DNA of 64,000 bases from Thermogutta terrifontis (lineage in GTDB: Bacteria; Planctomycetota; Planctomycetia; Pirellulales; Thermoguttaceae): positions 2,997,206 to 3,061,205 of the forward strand of contig NZ_CP018477.1 in NCBI RefSeq assembly GCF_002277955.1. The letters run 5' to 3'. Numbering within the stretch: the stretch's first letter is position 1; each line of letters opens with the position of its first letter. Under the pieces are notes generated by a model. That model did no database searches and had not been told where the DNA came from. It saw nothing but the letters and a program-made list of their open reading frames with translations. The translations under genes and the position numbers were made by a program. Shown one piece after another: positions 9,101 to 19,537 of this stretch.

Positions 9101-10135
9101 ATGGCTCACGGATTGCGTGGAATAACGTGGATCTCTCAGTGGCTGTGGCCGATCCGAACGCGGTGGAAACGGCGAGTCCTTTTCGAAGATGCGTTGAAAT
9201 TCATCCACGAAAGGGAGGAAACGGGGCAACCGGTCACCCCGGAAGAGCTGGCGTCGGCAATCGGCATCCCACCTAAGAGCTTACCCGGCTTCGTCGGTCG
9301 ACTCCGGGAAATAGGTTACCTGGAACCGGAGCGAGAGGGGGACAGAAATTTGCGGCTCACTGCGGAGGGGCGGCAGGAGGCCCTTCGGATTGTCCGATTA
9401 CACCGGTTGTGGGAACATTATCTTGCCGAGCAAACCGGGCTGGCGCCCGAAGAGTGGCACGCGGCGGCGCATCGCCTGGAACACTCCACCACTCCGGAGA
9501 CCGCGAACTCGCTTGCCGCCCAACTCGGATTTCCTCGCTTCGATCCGCACGGGGATCCCATCCCCACGGAAACCGGCGAGATCGTCCAGCGGGAGGGGAC
9601 GCCAATTTCGGAGAGCAAGCCGGGCGATGTGGTGCAGGTCTGCCACATCGAAGACGAGCCCGTCACCGCGTACCAGGAACTTCTCTCGCATGACTTGCAC
9701 CTTGGCACACCGCTGCGGGTGGAAAAAATCCGCCAGGACGGCGTCACCGTCCGCCATCAGGGTCAGACGATCCGTCTGTCGCCCGAGGCTTCTGCCAATC
9801 TGTGGGTCAAAGTAGCCCCGGACATTGAGTCCCGACCATGGGAACAGCCCAGGGCGACACTCGCGGACCTTCGCCTGGGAGAGGTTGGGATTGTGAAGGG
9901 GATTTCACCCCAGTGTCGTGGACTGCAGCGACGGCGCCTGCTCGACCTGGGTTTCGTGCCGGGGACCCGAGTGGTCGCGGAACTGCGCAGCCCCAGCGGC
10001 GATCCCACAGCCTACCGAGTCCGTAACACGCTCATTGCCCTGCGACGAGATCAGGCCCAGTTGATCGACATCGAGCCCGTCAAGACGGGGACCGACACAA
10101 AGTCTTTGCAGCCGGTTCAGAATCAATCGCCATGA
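9101..10135 (+). CDS. DtxR-family metal-dependent repressor fused to FeoA
   Basis: Metal-responsive DNA-binding protein carrying its own FeoA module. Residues 26-90 are the winged helix-turn-helix. Residues 100-155 are the dimerisation and metal-site domain: HAAAHRLEH gives His120, His124, Glu127 and His128, so the position that is Cys102 in IdeR is His here, and FPRFDPHGDPIP follows. Residues about 165-235 are a first SH3/FeoA-like domain. Residues 252-335 (from TLADLRLGEVGIVKG) read as a full FeoA. The stop codon overlaps the start of feoB by ATGA, so the two are translationally coupled. The family represses iron or manganese uptake when metal is plentiful. No convincing operator was found upstream. 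Confidence 0.85.
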   Translation: MAHGLRGITWISQWLWPIRTRWKRRVLFEDALKFIHEREETGQPVTPEELASAIGIPPKSLPGFVGRLREIGYLEPEREGDRNLRLTAEGRQEALRIVRLHRLWEHYLAEQTGLAPEEWHAAAHRLEHSTTPETANSLAAQLGFPRFDPHGDPIPTETGEIVQREGTPISESKPGDVVQVCHIEDEPVTAYQELLSHDLHLGTPLRVEKIRQDGVTVRHQGQTIRLSPEASANLWVKVAPDIESRPWEQPRATLADLRLGEVGIVKGISPQCRGLQRRRLLDLGFVPGTRVVAELRSPSGDPTAYRVRNTLIALRRDQAQLIDIEPVKTGTDTKSLQPVQNQSP

Positions 10136-12396
10136 AGATACTAGCGCGGCAATGTGATAGCTGTCAGCTTTGTCCGGCAGGAAGCGCGGCAGGAACGGCA
10201 CTCCTCCAGGTGGAACGCGGCCAGGCGGACTTCGTCGTCGCGCTGGCAGGCAATCCAAATACCGGAAAGAGCACGGTTTTCAACGCCCTGACCGGGTTGC
10301 ATCAGCACACGGGCAACTGGCCTGGCAAGACCGTCGCTCGGGCCGAGGGGTTTTTCACATACCAGGGGAAACGCTTCAAGCTGGTGGATTTGCCCGGCAC
10401 CTATTCCCTGATGGCCACTAGCTACGATGAGGAAGTGGCCCGTGATTTCCTCCTTTTCGGGCGGCCGGACGTCACCATCATCGTGGTGGATGCGACCCGC
10501 CTGGAGCGTAATCTGAACCTTGCCCTCCAGGTTCTGGAAATCACCGACCGTGCGGTAATCTGTCTCAATCTCATGGATGAGGCCCGACGCCACGGAATCA
10601 CGATTGATGTACCCGCTCTGGAACGTGAACTGGGAGTGCCGGTGGTCCCGGCCGCGGCACGGTTCGGGCAGGGGATCGACGAGTTGGTACAGGTTGTTGC
10701 CCAAGTGGCCCACGGAGAGCGGACATGCCGCCCTCGACGCGTCGGCGGCGAGGCCCCCAGTTTGAAAGCGGCGGTCGATCAACTCAGCCAGCTTCTCCTG
10801 GAGGCTTTCCCCGGACTGACGAACGCCAACTGGGTCGCGCTCCGGCTGTTGGACGGCGATCCTAACGTGACCGAAGCCGTCAGGTCGGGAATGCTCGGGG
10901 AACTCGGAGAGCGGGAAACGCTGCTGGATGGCTCGTCCTCGCTGTCTCGAACGGGCACGGAACAACCGGCTGGGGACTCCACCAGGGCCCTCCGGGAGAC
11001 GATCATTGAGACGGCCTCCTCCCTGCGCTGGCAGATCGGCATGGATTTCCACCAAACGCTGGTGGAGACGATCTACGCGGCGGCAGCCGAAATTGCGGAT
11101 CGCGTCGTCCGGTATGACGAGGCGCAAAAAGCGCGGTGGGAGGAAAAGCTGGACCGCATCCTCACCAGTCCCCTGTTCGGTTATCCCATCATGGTGGCGC
11201 TATTCCTCGTCGTCATTTGGATCACCGTCCAGGGGGCAAATTATCCTTCCGCATTGCTCAATTGGTTGCTGGTGGAAACCCTCTATCCAGCCGTGCGCGG
11301 GCTGTTCGTGGCGGCCGGCGCACCTTCCTGGATAACCGGTCTGCTGGTCGATGGAGGACTTCTTGCCACGGCGTGGGTCGTGAGCGTGATGCTTCCCCCG
11401 ATGGCCATTTTCTTTCCCCTTTTCACACTGTTGGAAGACCTCGGCTATTTACCGCGGGTGGCGTTCAACCTGGACCGCTTTTTCCGCTGGGCTGGCGCCC
11501 ACGGTAAACAGGCGCTGACGATGACCATGGGTTTTGGCTGCAATGCTGCGGGAGTGGTCGCCTGCCGAATTATCGACAGTCCCCGGGAACGGCTCGTGGC
11601 CATCCTCACCAATAACTTTTCGCTCTGTAACGGTCGCTGGCCCACGCAGATTCTGCTGGCCACCATCTTTCTGGGCAGCCTGGTGCCTCCCTATCTTTCC
11701 GGCGCGGTCGCGGCGGCCGGCGTGGTGGGCGTCGCCCTTCTGGGCATCATCATGACGTTCGTCGTGTCCTGGCTTTTGACCAGAACCGTCCTCCGGGGAG
11801 AGGTCTCCACGTTCCATCTGGAACTGCCGCCCTACCGGCCACCGCAAATCCTGCAAACTCTCTACACCTCATTGATCGATCGCACCCTCATCGTCCTCTG
11901 GCGTGCAGTGGTGTTCGCCTTTCCAGCGGGAATGGCCACCTGGGCTGTGGCCAACATATGGATCGGTGGCGACACACTCGCCGCTCATATCGTCCGATGG
12001 CTCGATCCCTTCGGTCGATTCGTGGGCTTGAATGGGGTCATCCTGCTGGCCTATGTGGTGGCCATCCCGGCCAACGAAATTGTTATTCCCACCATCCTTA
12101 TGCTGACAGTCCTGCTGACAGGAGCAGGCGGTATCCACGCCCAGGCCGGTGTCCTGTTTGAACCTGAAGATCTGACCCTCACAGCTCGCATTTTCCAGGA
12201 AGCAGGCTGGACCCCCGTCACCGCCCTCTGTCTTATGCTCTTCAGCCTCATGCACAACCCATGCTCGACAACCATCTATACGATCTACAAAGAAACCGGC
12301 AGCACCAAATGGACGATCGTCGCTGTCGTGTTACCGATCCTGATGGGGTTGACAGCCTGTTTTCTGGTCAATGCCACACTGGGGCGGTTCTTCTGA
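10132..12396 (+). CDS. feoB: Ferrous iron transport protein B
   Basis: Inner-membrane Fe(II) permease with a cytosolic GTPase domain. The G1 motif GNPNTGKS is at residues 40-47, G3 is DLPGTYS and G4 is NLMDE. The C-terminal half has many membrane segments, with Gate-type motifs near MGFGCNAAGVVACR and NNFSLCNGRWPT. The second usually has a Pro before the Cys, but Leu is present here. Residues 8-14 form an unusual CDSCQLC motif ahead of the G domain. It overlaps the DtxR-FeoA gene by 4 nt. No FeoC is seen downstream. Confidence 0.95.
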   Translation: MKILARQCDSCQLCPAGSAAGTALLQVERGQADFVVALAGNPNTGKSTVFNALTGLHQHTGNWPGKTVARAEGFFTYQGKRFKLVDLPGTYSLMATSYDEEVARDFLLFGRPDVTIIVVDATRLERNLNLALQVLEITDRAVICLNLMDEARRHGITIDVPALERELGVPVVPAAARFGQGIDELVQVVAQVAHGERTCRPRRVGGEAPSLKAAVDQLSQLLLEAFPGLTNANWVALRLLDGDPNVTEAVRSGMLGELGERETLLDGSSSLSRTGTEQPAGDSTRALRETIIETASSLRWQIGMDFHQTLVETIYAAAAEIADRVVRYDEAQKARWEEKLDRILTSPLFGYPIMVALFLVVIWITVQGANYPSALLNWLLVETLYPAVRGLFVAAGAPSWITGLLVDGGLLATAWVVSVMLPPMAIFFPLFTLLEDLGYLPRVAFNLDRFFRWAGAHGKQALTMTMGFGCNAAGVVACRIIDSPRERLVAILTNNFSLCNGRWPTQILLATIFLGSLVPPYLSGAVAAAGVVGVALLGIIMTFVVSWLLTRTVLRGEVSTFHLELPPYRPPQILQTLYTSLIDRTLIVLWRAVVFAFPAGMATWAVANIWIGGDTLAAHIVRWLDPFGRFVGLNGVILLAYVVAIPANEIVIPTILMLTVLLTGAGGIHAQAGVLFEPEDLTLTARIFQEAGWTPVTALCLMLFSLMHNPCSTTIYTIYKETGSTKWTIVAVVLPILMGLTACFLVNATLGRFF

Positions 12397-12949
12397 CGCT
12401 GGTTTCCCGCGTGGCGTCACGCCTTCACGACGCTGGCCCCTCTTCACTTTTCGCGGGGTTTAGCGAGAGACCAGGGCCTCTCCATGTTGCCGGGACAAGC
12501 CGTGAATTGCCTCGTCCACACGTGCGGGATTGACGAACCGCCTTCTGGCAGGGGCCATTCATGAATGGGCCTCCCGCTGAAGGAGAAACTGAATCAAGCA
12601 GCCGGAGCCGGATGAGGGACAGGAACTATCCAACGCCGGAACATGGGCCGGCGCCCACATCTCACCACACATCCTTCGGAGGACTTGCCCGCGAAAACAG
12701 AACAGTCTATCCAACCTTCAACATTGGAAGTGACAAGCACGTCCCTCCGAAATACTTTTCCAAGGGGCCGCTCGCCGTGCCCGTGGAAACGGCATCGATC
12801 TTCCAATCTCGACCAGCCGGCCCAACTCACCAGTAATCCACCCCTTAGACGCGCCAACCTGGCATGCGCGGCGCACCACAGGTAAATTGAGTTTTTGTGA
12901 CTTTTTGTGGACCCAATGGAGGATAATTCTGGTAGAACCTTCTACAGCC
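12397..12949. other. Intergenic region without a recognisable gene
   Basis: The 553 bp between feoB and the next oxidoreductase contain no credible coding frame. The open frame at 12561-12836 lacks family motifs and a ribosome site. I see no tRNA, strong terminator or repeat. The promoter of the oxidoreductase gene should lie near the right end. Confidence 0.5.
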
Positions 12950-14164
12950 ATGACACACAACGAGTCTGCAACCCCAAGGACAGAGAAGAAAACCGTCCTC
13001 GCCGGTATTGTAGGATCCGGCTTTTCGGCCACCTTTCATTTCCACTCCATCCAAAAGGTTTACGGGACTCACGTGAAAGTGGTCGGCGTATACTCCCGAA
13101 ATCAGACGGCTGCCGAACAATTTGCCGCCGCCCGGGGGATTCGTGCGTTCCCGTCGCTCGAATCGCTCCTCGATGAGGTGGAAGTCGTGCACATCTGCAC
13201 ACCGCCCGTCACGCACGAACCGTTCTCCATTGCCGCGCTCAAACGAGACAAATTTGTCATCTGCGAAAAGCCCCTGACGGGGTATTTCGGGGACGGCTCG
13301 CCCGATTTTCATGGAGATCGATTCCCCAAACAGGTGGCCTTGGATGCGGCACTGGCGAGTGTCGAGCGAATTCTCGAAGCCGAAGCGGCCAGCCGTGGAC
13401 GACTGCTCTACGCGGAAAACTGGGTCTATGCCCCCTCGATTCAGAAAGAGCGCGAAATCCTGGAAAAAACCAAGGGGCAGATTCTGTGGATTCACGGCGA
13501 GGAGGCTCACAGCGGTTCCCACTCCGAAGAATACGCCTTCTGGAAGTTCTGTGGTGGCGGCGTCCTCATCGGCAAGGGATGCCATCCGCTGACGGCCGCA
13601 CTGTACCTGAAGCGGGTGGAAGGCCGCACGCGGTTGGGAAGGCCCATCCGGCCGAAAATGGTCTCCGCGCGGACGCACGCCATCACCCGCCTGCCCACCT
13701 TTGTGGACATGGGTCACATCCGGTGCGATTACTACGACATCGACGATTTTTCGATGATCCACATTGAATTCGAAGACGGAATGATCGCCACCGTGTTCGC
13801 CTCCGACATCGTACTCGGCGGAGTTCACAACTGGCTGGAGGTCTGCGCGAACAACCATCGCACCATCTGCAACATCAATCCCAACACGGCCATGCTCACG
13901 TACAATCCCCGCGAAGAGTATTTCAAGGACATCTATGTGGTGGAAAAGATCGGCACGAAACAGGGCTGGGCATTCACCTCTCCGGATGAAGACTGGATGA
14001 CCGGTTACCCGCAGGAGATGGAAGCCTTTTATCGCACAATCGCCTACGGCGAACCTCTGGAGAGCGATAGCCGCCTGGCTGCGGACGCCATCTCCACGAT
14101 CTACAGCGCCTACGTGTCGGCGGAACAAGGGGGAAAAGCTGTCCCGGTTCGCACTTTCGATTAA
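12950..14164 (+). CDS. Gfo/Idh/MocA-family oxidoreductase
   Basis: Cytoplasmic NAD(P)-dependent sugar or polyol oxidoreductase. After a short leader the Rossmann fold starts with VLAGIVGSGFSATFH. The family EKP motif is in FVICEKPLTGYF, and the C-terminal alpha/beta domain runs to the end. GGGVLIGKGCHPLTA supplies the region where the catalytic His usually lies. The ATG at 12950 was chosen because it begins just before the conserved part; a TTG at 12887 is also in frame and no strong ribosome site settles it. There is no signal peptide, unlike the second family member at 20089. The substrate is unknown. Confidence 0.85.
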   Translation: MTHNESATPRTEKKTVLAGIVGSGFSATFHFHSIQKVYGTHVKVVGVYSRNQTAAEQFAAARGIRAFPSLESLLDEVEVVHICTPPVTHEPFSIAALKRDKFVICEKPLTGYFGDGSPDFHGDRFPKQVALDAALASVERILEAEAASRGRLLYAENWVYAPSIQKEREILEKTKGQILWIHGEEAHSGSHSEEYAFWKFCGGGVLIGKGCHPLTAALYLKRVEGRTRLGRPIRPKMVSARTHAITRLPTFVDMGHIRCDYYDIDDFSMIHIEFEDGMIATVFASDIVLGGVHNWLEVCANNHRTICNINPNTAMLTYNPREEYFKDIYVVEKIGTKQGWAFTSPDEDWMTGYPQEMEAFYRTIAYGEPLESDSRLAADAISTIYSAYVSAEQGGKAVPVRTFD

Positions 14165-14264
14165 AATCGATGGAGAAAAACGGGTCTTGCACTGGCCTGG
14201 CTGACCCTGGCAAACAAAGCGACGGATAGCGTCGCACCGAAATAGTTTGAGGCCTGCACGCATC

Positions 14265-15848
14265 ATGACAGCCGAGTATCCCGATCCCTCCTCCACGATG
14301 CGGTATCCGGTGGCCTTTTTGCTTCTTCTTTTTATGCTCGGCATTTTGCCCGGGTGGCTGTCGGTAGGTTCCACCGGACGGGGGAGCGTGGCAAGCAAAG
14401 AGACACCTCCCAAACTGTCCACACTACCGACACAACTAACGCGCGGCGAAACAGTGGCAAAGCAACCGAGTCCTCCCGTCCCGATGTCACTGGGCGAGAA
14501 AGTGCTGTCGCCACGGGAAAGTTTGCTGACCAGCGCGGCGTCTCCCTCGGAAACTCCTGGAAGAATTGCCCCGCCCACCGAGGATGAGTTTCCTCCTTCC
14601 GTACCAAGAACTCGGGAAGCACTTCTCGACGAAGCGAAAATGGTGGCCACTTCGGTGGTCCAGCGTTACCCGGAAAGCCCGCTGGCACTGGCCATCCTGG
14701 CGACCTGGCAAATGCTGACCAACCAGGACGGTGAGGCCGAACAAACCTGGCGGAAAGTCCTCGCCATGGATAACCGCTTCCTCGATGCCTATGAGGCCCT
14801 CATCCAATTGGCGGGGAAACGCCAGGATCACGACGAGGTGATCCGCCTCGCACGGAGAGTCATTGAGGTGGCCCCGCAACAGGAATTTGGGTATCTTCAC
14901 CTGGCCGACGCGTTAAGTGCCCAAGGAAAAGATGAAGAGGCGGTTGCCGTCCTGCAGGAATACGTCTCCCTCAATCAAAATGCGTCACTCGACGTTCAGA
15001 AGCTCCGGGCGAAAATCCTATTGCGATTGGGACAGTACGCCGAGGCAGAAAAGGTCCTGGACGCCATCCCCGCCCATCTTGCTGAGGCGGAATTGGCCGA
15101 ACTCCGCGCCGCTCTGGCCGCCGCCCAGGGGGATCCCGACCGGGCGGAAAAGTATCTCCAGCAGATGGAAACCGTGACCCCGTCGAAAGAGCCGGCAACA
15201 CGGTCAACCGCGGCCACCAGGTTGCCTCCCGAGATCGAAAAACTGCTGGCGGACGTCGCCCTTCTCGAAACCAAAGCCGCCAAAATGTACTACGTATATC
15301 GCGATTTCATTCGCACGGAGATTTATCTCCGTCGGGCCATCGCCCTCGATCCCAACTGCCGCGAAGCTCGCCGGGCTCTGGTCGCCTTTTACCAGGAACA
15401 GAAGCGCTATTCGCAGATGGAAAAAGCGCTTGAAGAGTGGCTTCGTGCGGAACCAGACAGACTGCAGATCTACGTGGGGTTGGCGGCCTGCTACGGCGGG
15501 CGGCGGGACTTTGAGAAAACGGAGGCGATCCTTCAGGAGGCAGCCCGGCGTTTTCCCGAAAATCCTCTCCCGCTGGCTATGCTGGCCAGACTCTACATAG
15601 ATGCCCAGCGCAAGACTGAGGAAGCCGTACCGCTGGCCGAAAAGGTCGTCAAGCTCCAGCCCATTGCCGTCAACTATCAGCTCCTGGCGGAAGCCCTGGA
15701 GGCCGTCGGTCGTACTGACGAAGCCCTTGAGGCGATCGATCAGGCCATGAAGCTCGATCCTGGCCAATCCTTATTTCAAAGCGTTCACCAGCGTCTGCTG
15801 AAAAAGGCCGGCCAAACGCCCCCTGCAAAAGAGGGCAACGCGGGGTAG
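14265..15848 (+). CDS. TPR-repeat protein, membrane-anchored or exported
   Basis: About 527 residues. A hydrophobic run ([20 protein letters not shown]) follows a short leader; the ATG at 14298 would make it a classic signal peptide. A low-complexity Ser/Pro/Thr stretch comes next. From about residue 115 there are repeated TPR units, such as [20 protein letters not shown] and [20 protein letters not shown]-like segments, ending with [18 protein letters not shown] arrays are protein-binding scaffolds, and no catalytic motif is visible. It starts about 100 bp after the oxidoreductase gene. Confidence 0.78.
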   Translation: MTAEYPDPSSTMRYPVAFLLLLFMLGILPGWLSVGSTGRGSVASKETPPKLSTLPTQLTRGETVAKQPSPPVPMSLGEKVLSPRESLLTSAASPSETPGRIAPPTEDEFPPSVPRTREALLDEAKMVATSVVQRYPESPLALAILATWQMLTNQDGEAEQTWRKVLAMDNRFLDAYEALIQLAGKRQDHDEVIRLARRVIEVAPQQEFGYLHLADALSAQGKDEEAVAVLQEYVSLNQNASLDVQKLRAKILLRLGQYAEAEKVLDAIPAHLAEAELAELRAALAAAQGDPDRAEKYLQQMETVTPSKEPATRSTAATRLPPEIEKLLADVALLETKAAKMYYVYRDFIRTEIYLRRAIALDPNCREARRALVAFYQEQKRYSQMEKALEEWLRAEPDRLQIYVGLAACYGGRRDFEKTEAILQEAARRFPENPLPLAMLARLYIDAQRKTEEAVPLAEKVVKLQPIAVNYQLLAEALEAVGRTDEALEAIDQAMKLDPGQSLFQSVHQRLLKKAGQTPPAKEGNAG

Positions 15849-15948
15849 TCCGAGGTGGGCCAGCACGTTATCATGCAGGCGTTTTCCCTCGGGCTGGGCC
15901 AAGTGTGTGGTCAACTGTTTGATTGCGGATCATTGGGGAGGCTCACAC

Positions 15949-17544
15949 ATGACCGTTCGGATGTCTTCATTCTGTACTGTCGGATGGTTGCTGGTTGCTG
16001 CTCTTGGAGGAACCATCCGCGGCCTGCCTGCCGCGGAAGTCCAGGCCCGGCGACCGAATATCCTTTTCTGCATTGCCGACGACTGGTCCTATCCCCATGC
16101 GAGCATTTACGGCTGCCGCTGGGTGAATACGCCTGGTTTCGACCGTGTGGCCAAGGAGGGAATCCTCTTCACCCGGGCGTACACCCCAAACGCCAAATGT
16201 GCGCCCAGCCGGTCCATTATCCTAACGGGCCGAAATTCATGGCAGCTCAAGGAAGCATGCAATCACAATTGCGAGTTCCCTTTGGAGTTCAAGGTCGTCA
16301 CCGAAGTCCTTGAAGAACACGGCTATTTTGTCGGCAAGACCGGTAAAGGATGGGGACCCGGCCGGGCAAGGGATGCCAACGGGCAGCCCCGGTCGCTGAC
16401 AGGCCGATCTTTCGATCGCCGCGTGACCAAGCCCGCCACGTCCACCATTTCGCGCAACGATTATGCCGCGAACTTCGCCGACTTCCTTTCCGCCTGTCCC
16501 AAAGACCGCCCCTGGTTTTTCTGGTACGGATCCACTGAACCGCATCGGCCCTATGAATTTGGGAGCGGCCTGCGATTGACCAGCAAAAAGCTCACCGACG
16601 TGAACTGGGTTCCCTCCTACTGGCCGGATAACGACACGGTACGCACCGACTTACTCGACTATGCCTATGAAGTCGAATACTTCGATCAACACCTGCAAAC
16701 GATGTTGCGGATTCTTGAAGAAAATGGCCAATTGGACAATACGGTTGTCATTGTGACCTCCGACAACGGCATGCCCTTTCCCCGAGTCAAAGGTCAATGC
16801 TACGAGCTTTCCAACCACATGCCGCTGGCCATCATGTGGAAAAAAGGCATTTCTCGCCCCGGCCGAATCGTTGACGACCTCATCAGTTTCGCTGATTTCG
16901 CCCCCACATTCCTGGAACTGGCGGGCATCGAACCATCGCAGTCTGGAATGGCCCCCATCACCGGGAAGAGTTTCGTCAACATCCTCACCAGTGAACAATC
17001 TGGTCAGGTGGATCCTCAAAGGACCTTTGTGTTGGTGGGAAAGGAACGTCACGACGTTGGACGTCCCCATGATTGGGGTTACCCGATTCGCGGGATTCTG
17101 GAGGGTGAGTGGCTGTACCTGCGCAATTTTGAGCCAGACCGCTGGCCCGCGGGTAATCCGGAAACCGGCTATCTTAACTGCGACGGCAGTCCAACCAAGA
17201 CGGAGATTCTGCATGCTCGGCGGGAAGGTCGGAACGTTTCCTGGTGGCAGGCCTGCTTTGGAAAAAGGCCGCCCGAGGAACTCTATAACATCAAGGAAGA
17301 TCCCGACTGTGCCACGAACCGGATCGCCGATTTTCCGGAGATTGCACGCCGTCTTGCCGAGAAAATGGAAAAACGTCTTCGTGAAGAGGGTGATCCCCGT
17401 ATGTTCGGACAGGGGGCCGTGTTCGAGCAATACCCCTATGTTGATCCTCAAACGCGCAATTTCTATGAACGTTTCATGAGCGGGGAAAAGCTCCGTGCTG
17501 GATGGGTCAATCCGGACGATTTTGAGCCGCAGCCACTTCCGTAG
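15949..17544 (+). CDS. Secreted type I sulfatase
   Basis: Alkaline-phosphatase-fold arylsulfatase acting outside the cytoplasm, probably on sulfated polysaccharides. GGGAGG precedes the ATG at 15949, and residues 1-29 form a signal peptide ending near [17 protein letters not shown] holds the Asp pair (44-45) that binds calcium. CAPSR (Cys84) is the site that must be oxidised to formylglycine. Later metal-site residues appear in [12 protein letters not shown]. The length of 532 residues is normal. No anaerobic sulfatase-maturating enzyme or FGE gene is in the window. Sulfatases are greatly expanded in planctomycetes. Confidence 0.92.
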   Translation: MTVRMSSFCTVGWLLVAALGGTIRGLPAAEVQARRPNILFCIADDWSYPHASIYGCRWVNTPGFDRVAKEGILFTRAYTPNAKCAPSRSIILTGRNSWQLKEACNHNCEFPLEFKVVTEVLEEHGYFVGKTGKGWGPGRARDANGQPRSLTGRSFDRRVTKPATSTISRNDYAANFADFLSACPKDRPWFFWYGSTEPHRPYEFGSGLRLTSKKLTDVNWVPSYWPDNDTVRTDLLDYAYEVEYFDQHLQTMLRILEENGQLDNTVVIVTSDNGMPFPRVKGQCYELSNHMPLAIMWKKGISRPGRIVDDLISFADFAPTFLELAGIEPSQSGMAPITGKSFVNILTSEQSGQVDPQRTFVLVGKERHDVGRPHDWGYPIRGILEGEWLYLRNFEPDRWPAGNPETGYLNCDGSPTKTEILHARREGRNVSWWQACFGKRPPEELYNIKEDPDCATNRIADFPEIARRLAEKMEKRLREEGDPRMFGQGAVFEQYPYVDPQTRNFYERFMSGEKLRAGWVNPDDFEPQPLP

Positions 17545-17593
17545 TTATCTTGGGTGGTGAAAAGGTGAGAAATTGCTTCGGGGAGGTGACTGG

Positions 17594-18163
17594 ATGGTCA
17601 GAGGCATCGGCAACCGGGAGGCACTTTTTCGCAACCTGCCGTGCGGAACGGGTCTGGTGCTGGTGGCGGGAGCAATCCTGCTCTGGGGTACGCCAATTCT
17701 TTCGGGAATGGCGTTTGTCGGGGAAGGTGCAGCAGCACCGTCTCCCACCGGTGGTCCAGGCGAAACTAAGCCCACCATGGCCGACAACTCGCCCTGCCTT
17801 GTCTGCCATGCCAACTTTGAAGAAGAACCGTTGAGCCGGCGGCACGCCAGGGCTGGAGTGGGTTGCGTTAAGTGTCACGGTGAAAGTCTCGATCACCGAA
17901 GTGACGAAAACAACACGACGCCACCGGACCGAATGTTCCCGCGCTCGGAAATTGATCGCGCCTGTCGAGAATGCCATCCCACGCATAACGTGCCTGCCAA
18001 ACTGGTGGTGGCCACCTACCTGGAACGCTGCCGCGAGATCACCAACCCGGAGAAATTGGTTTGCACGGGCTGCCACGGTAAGCACCGGATGAACTATCGC
18101 AGCATCGTCTGGGATAAGCGGACCGGGCGTCTGCTTGGCCCCGGCGAGAAAGCCGCCGAATAG
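17594..18163 (+). CDS. Small tetraheme c-type cytochrome
   Basis: About 189 residues with an N-terminal hydrophobic segment (residues 19-40) for export or membrane anchoring, then four CxxCH heme motifs: CLVCH (68-72), CVKCH (91-95), CRECH (124-128) and CTGCH (157-161). Additional His residues could be distal ligands. The layout resembles small NapC/NrfH-like or doubled-CxxCH proteins without matching one clearly. It lies 49 bp after the sulfatase and has no oxidoreductase partner nearby, so its electron partner is unknown. Confidence 0.8.
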   Translation: MVRGIGNREALFRNLPCGTGLVLVAGAILLWGTPILSGMAFVGEGAAAPSPTGGPGETKPTMADNSPCLVCHANFEEEPLSRRHARAGVGCVKCHGESLDHRSDENNTTPPDRMFPRSEIDRACRECHPTHNVPAKLVVATYLERCREITNPEKLVCTGCHGKHRMNYRSIVWDKRTGRLLGPGEKAAE

Positions 18164-18311
18164 TTCCTCAGAGGTGGAAGGATCACGGGATCACATGATA
18201 CTTCAGAGCCGAGCCACCCACCCTTGCCAACAGCGTTTCCATGCCGAAAACGTTTAAGCGGCACGAAAGGCCAACCCGCCGTCAACGAATGGCAAACGGC
18301 GTCCGTCACCG

Positions 18312-19154
18312 TCACGTTTTCCCGGCACGCACCCGCTGCACCTGTTCCAGGCACCGAAGCATGTACTGGATACTTTCCCGAGCAATTCGTTCTGGACCGG
18401 GACCGTAATCGAACACCTCTACCGAAACCCAGCCCTGATACCCAATCTCAAGCAGCGCTTCAAAGATCGGCACAAAATCGAGGTCGCCAAAGCCCGGGCC
18501 AAGCCGGTTTGGATCATTGGCGTGAAAGTGGACCAGGTGCTCGCGGAACGTTCGCAAAAGCGTGGGAATGGGCGTCGCTTCGCTGCACATCGCTTTGCAA
18601 TCCAGATGTAGTCTTACACGCGGCGATCCCAATTTGTTGATGATCGCGACGGCCTCCTCCGCGGTGTTGACGAAATTGGTTTCCTGGATGCCGAGCGGCT
18701 CCAGAGCAAGGATGGTGTTGGTGCGTTCAAGTTCCGGAATCAGCTTCTCAAAGACTTCCACAGCGTAATCTTCGGCTTTGGCCCGGGTCACCTGGGGGAG
18801 AACATTCCGTTGCTGAGGCGATCCAAAAACGAGAATCGTACCGCCCAGGTCAGCGCAGCATCGGGCAAGTTCACGCAGGTATTCGGCGGTTCGCTGGCGG
18901 ATTGTTTCGTCGGGCGAGGTGAGGTGAAAGCCCTCCGTCTTGGCCAGCAGCCAGTGGAGCCCCACCGTTTTCAGTCCCGCTTTTTCAATGGCCTGCCGGA
19001 TTTCCGCCCGCCGCTGCGGCGAAAGATCGGTCACGCGTTGCGCTAGCGTGAACGGCGCAATTTCGATACCCTCGTAGCCGCACTCGGCAGCAAGGGCAAA
19101 CCCGTCTTCCAACGACCGATCCTGAAAAGTTTCGTTGCAAATGGCGAATCGCAT
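18312..19154 (-). CDS. Sugar phosphate isomerase/epimerase (xylose isomerase-like TIM barrel)
   Basis: About 280-residue AP-endonuclease-2-type TIM barrel. It starts MRFAICNETFQD at 19154. Barrel strands with metal-binding acidic residues are visible: GGTILVFGSPQQR, ILALEPLGIQETNF (Glu), VRLHLDCKAMC (Asp), VHFHANDPN (His/Asp) and GWVSVEVFDYG (Glu). The family includes hydroxypyruvate isomerase, tagatose epimerase and inosose dehydratase, and the sequence does not separate these. An upstream in-frame start at 19247 would only add a low-complexity leader. It is convergent with the tetraheme cytochrome gene. Confidence 0.83.
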   Translation of the reverse strand: MRFAICNETFQDRSLEDGFALAAECGYEGIEIAPFTLAQRVTDLSPQRRAEIRQAIEKAGLKTVGLHWLLAKTEGFHLTSPDETIRQRTAEYLRELARCCADLGGTILVFGSPQQRNVLPQVTRAKAEDYAVEVFEKLIPELERTNTILALEPLGIQETNFVNTAEEAVAIINKLGSPRVRLHLDCKAMCSEATPIPTLLRTFREHLVHFHANDPNRLGPGFGDLDFVPIFEALLEIGYQGWVSVEVFDYGPGPERIARESIQYMLRCLEQVQRVRAGKT

Positions 19155-19537
19155 AAAGTCCCTCAAAAAACCGGGAAAAGATTGATCTTTACGCATCCAC
19201 CGGGACGAGGTGCCGGGCTCCCGTTTCCCTGGCATTCCCGTTGCCAATTCGGCTTGCGTGGTCCCTGGTGTTTCCCCATTTTAGATGGGAATGCCCAGTC
19301 GTTCCACAGCCCTGCTCACCCTCTGCCCCGGCCGAAAATGATGCAGACGCCCTTTCCCGCTCGGTGGAACCCATCGCACCGTTGTTTTATAATTCCCCAC
19401 AAGCCAGTCCAACTCTGCGGGCAACATCCATCGTCAGACTACCTGTTTGAAAAACCGGCTTGCACTTTCCTGCGATGATTGCTCCCCGACAACCAGGACG
19501 TTTCCCAGTGGGACTACCCTTCGAATTGCGAATGCCT
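19155..19537. other. Divergent intergenic region
   Basis: This 383-bp gap separates the TIM-barrel gene (minus) from tadA (plus) and should hold both promoters. I see no RNA gene, no repeat and no clear operator. Part of the right end could be coding if tadA starts at the in-frame TTG at 19460. Confidence 0.4.

Noticed and set aside
12561-12836. Plus-strand open frame of 91 codons after feoB, considered as feoC
   Set aside because: It has no helix-turn-helix and none of the FeoC cysteines.
12845-14650. Minus-strand open frame of 601 codons
   Set aside because: Lies opposite the Gfo/Idh oxidoreductase and TPR genes, with no recognisable domain.
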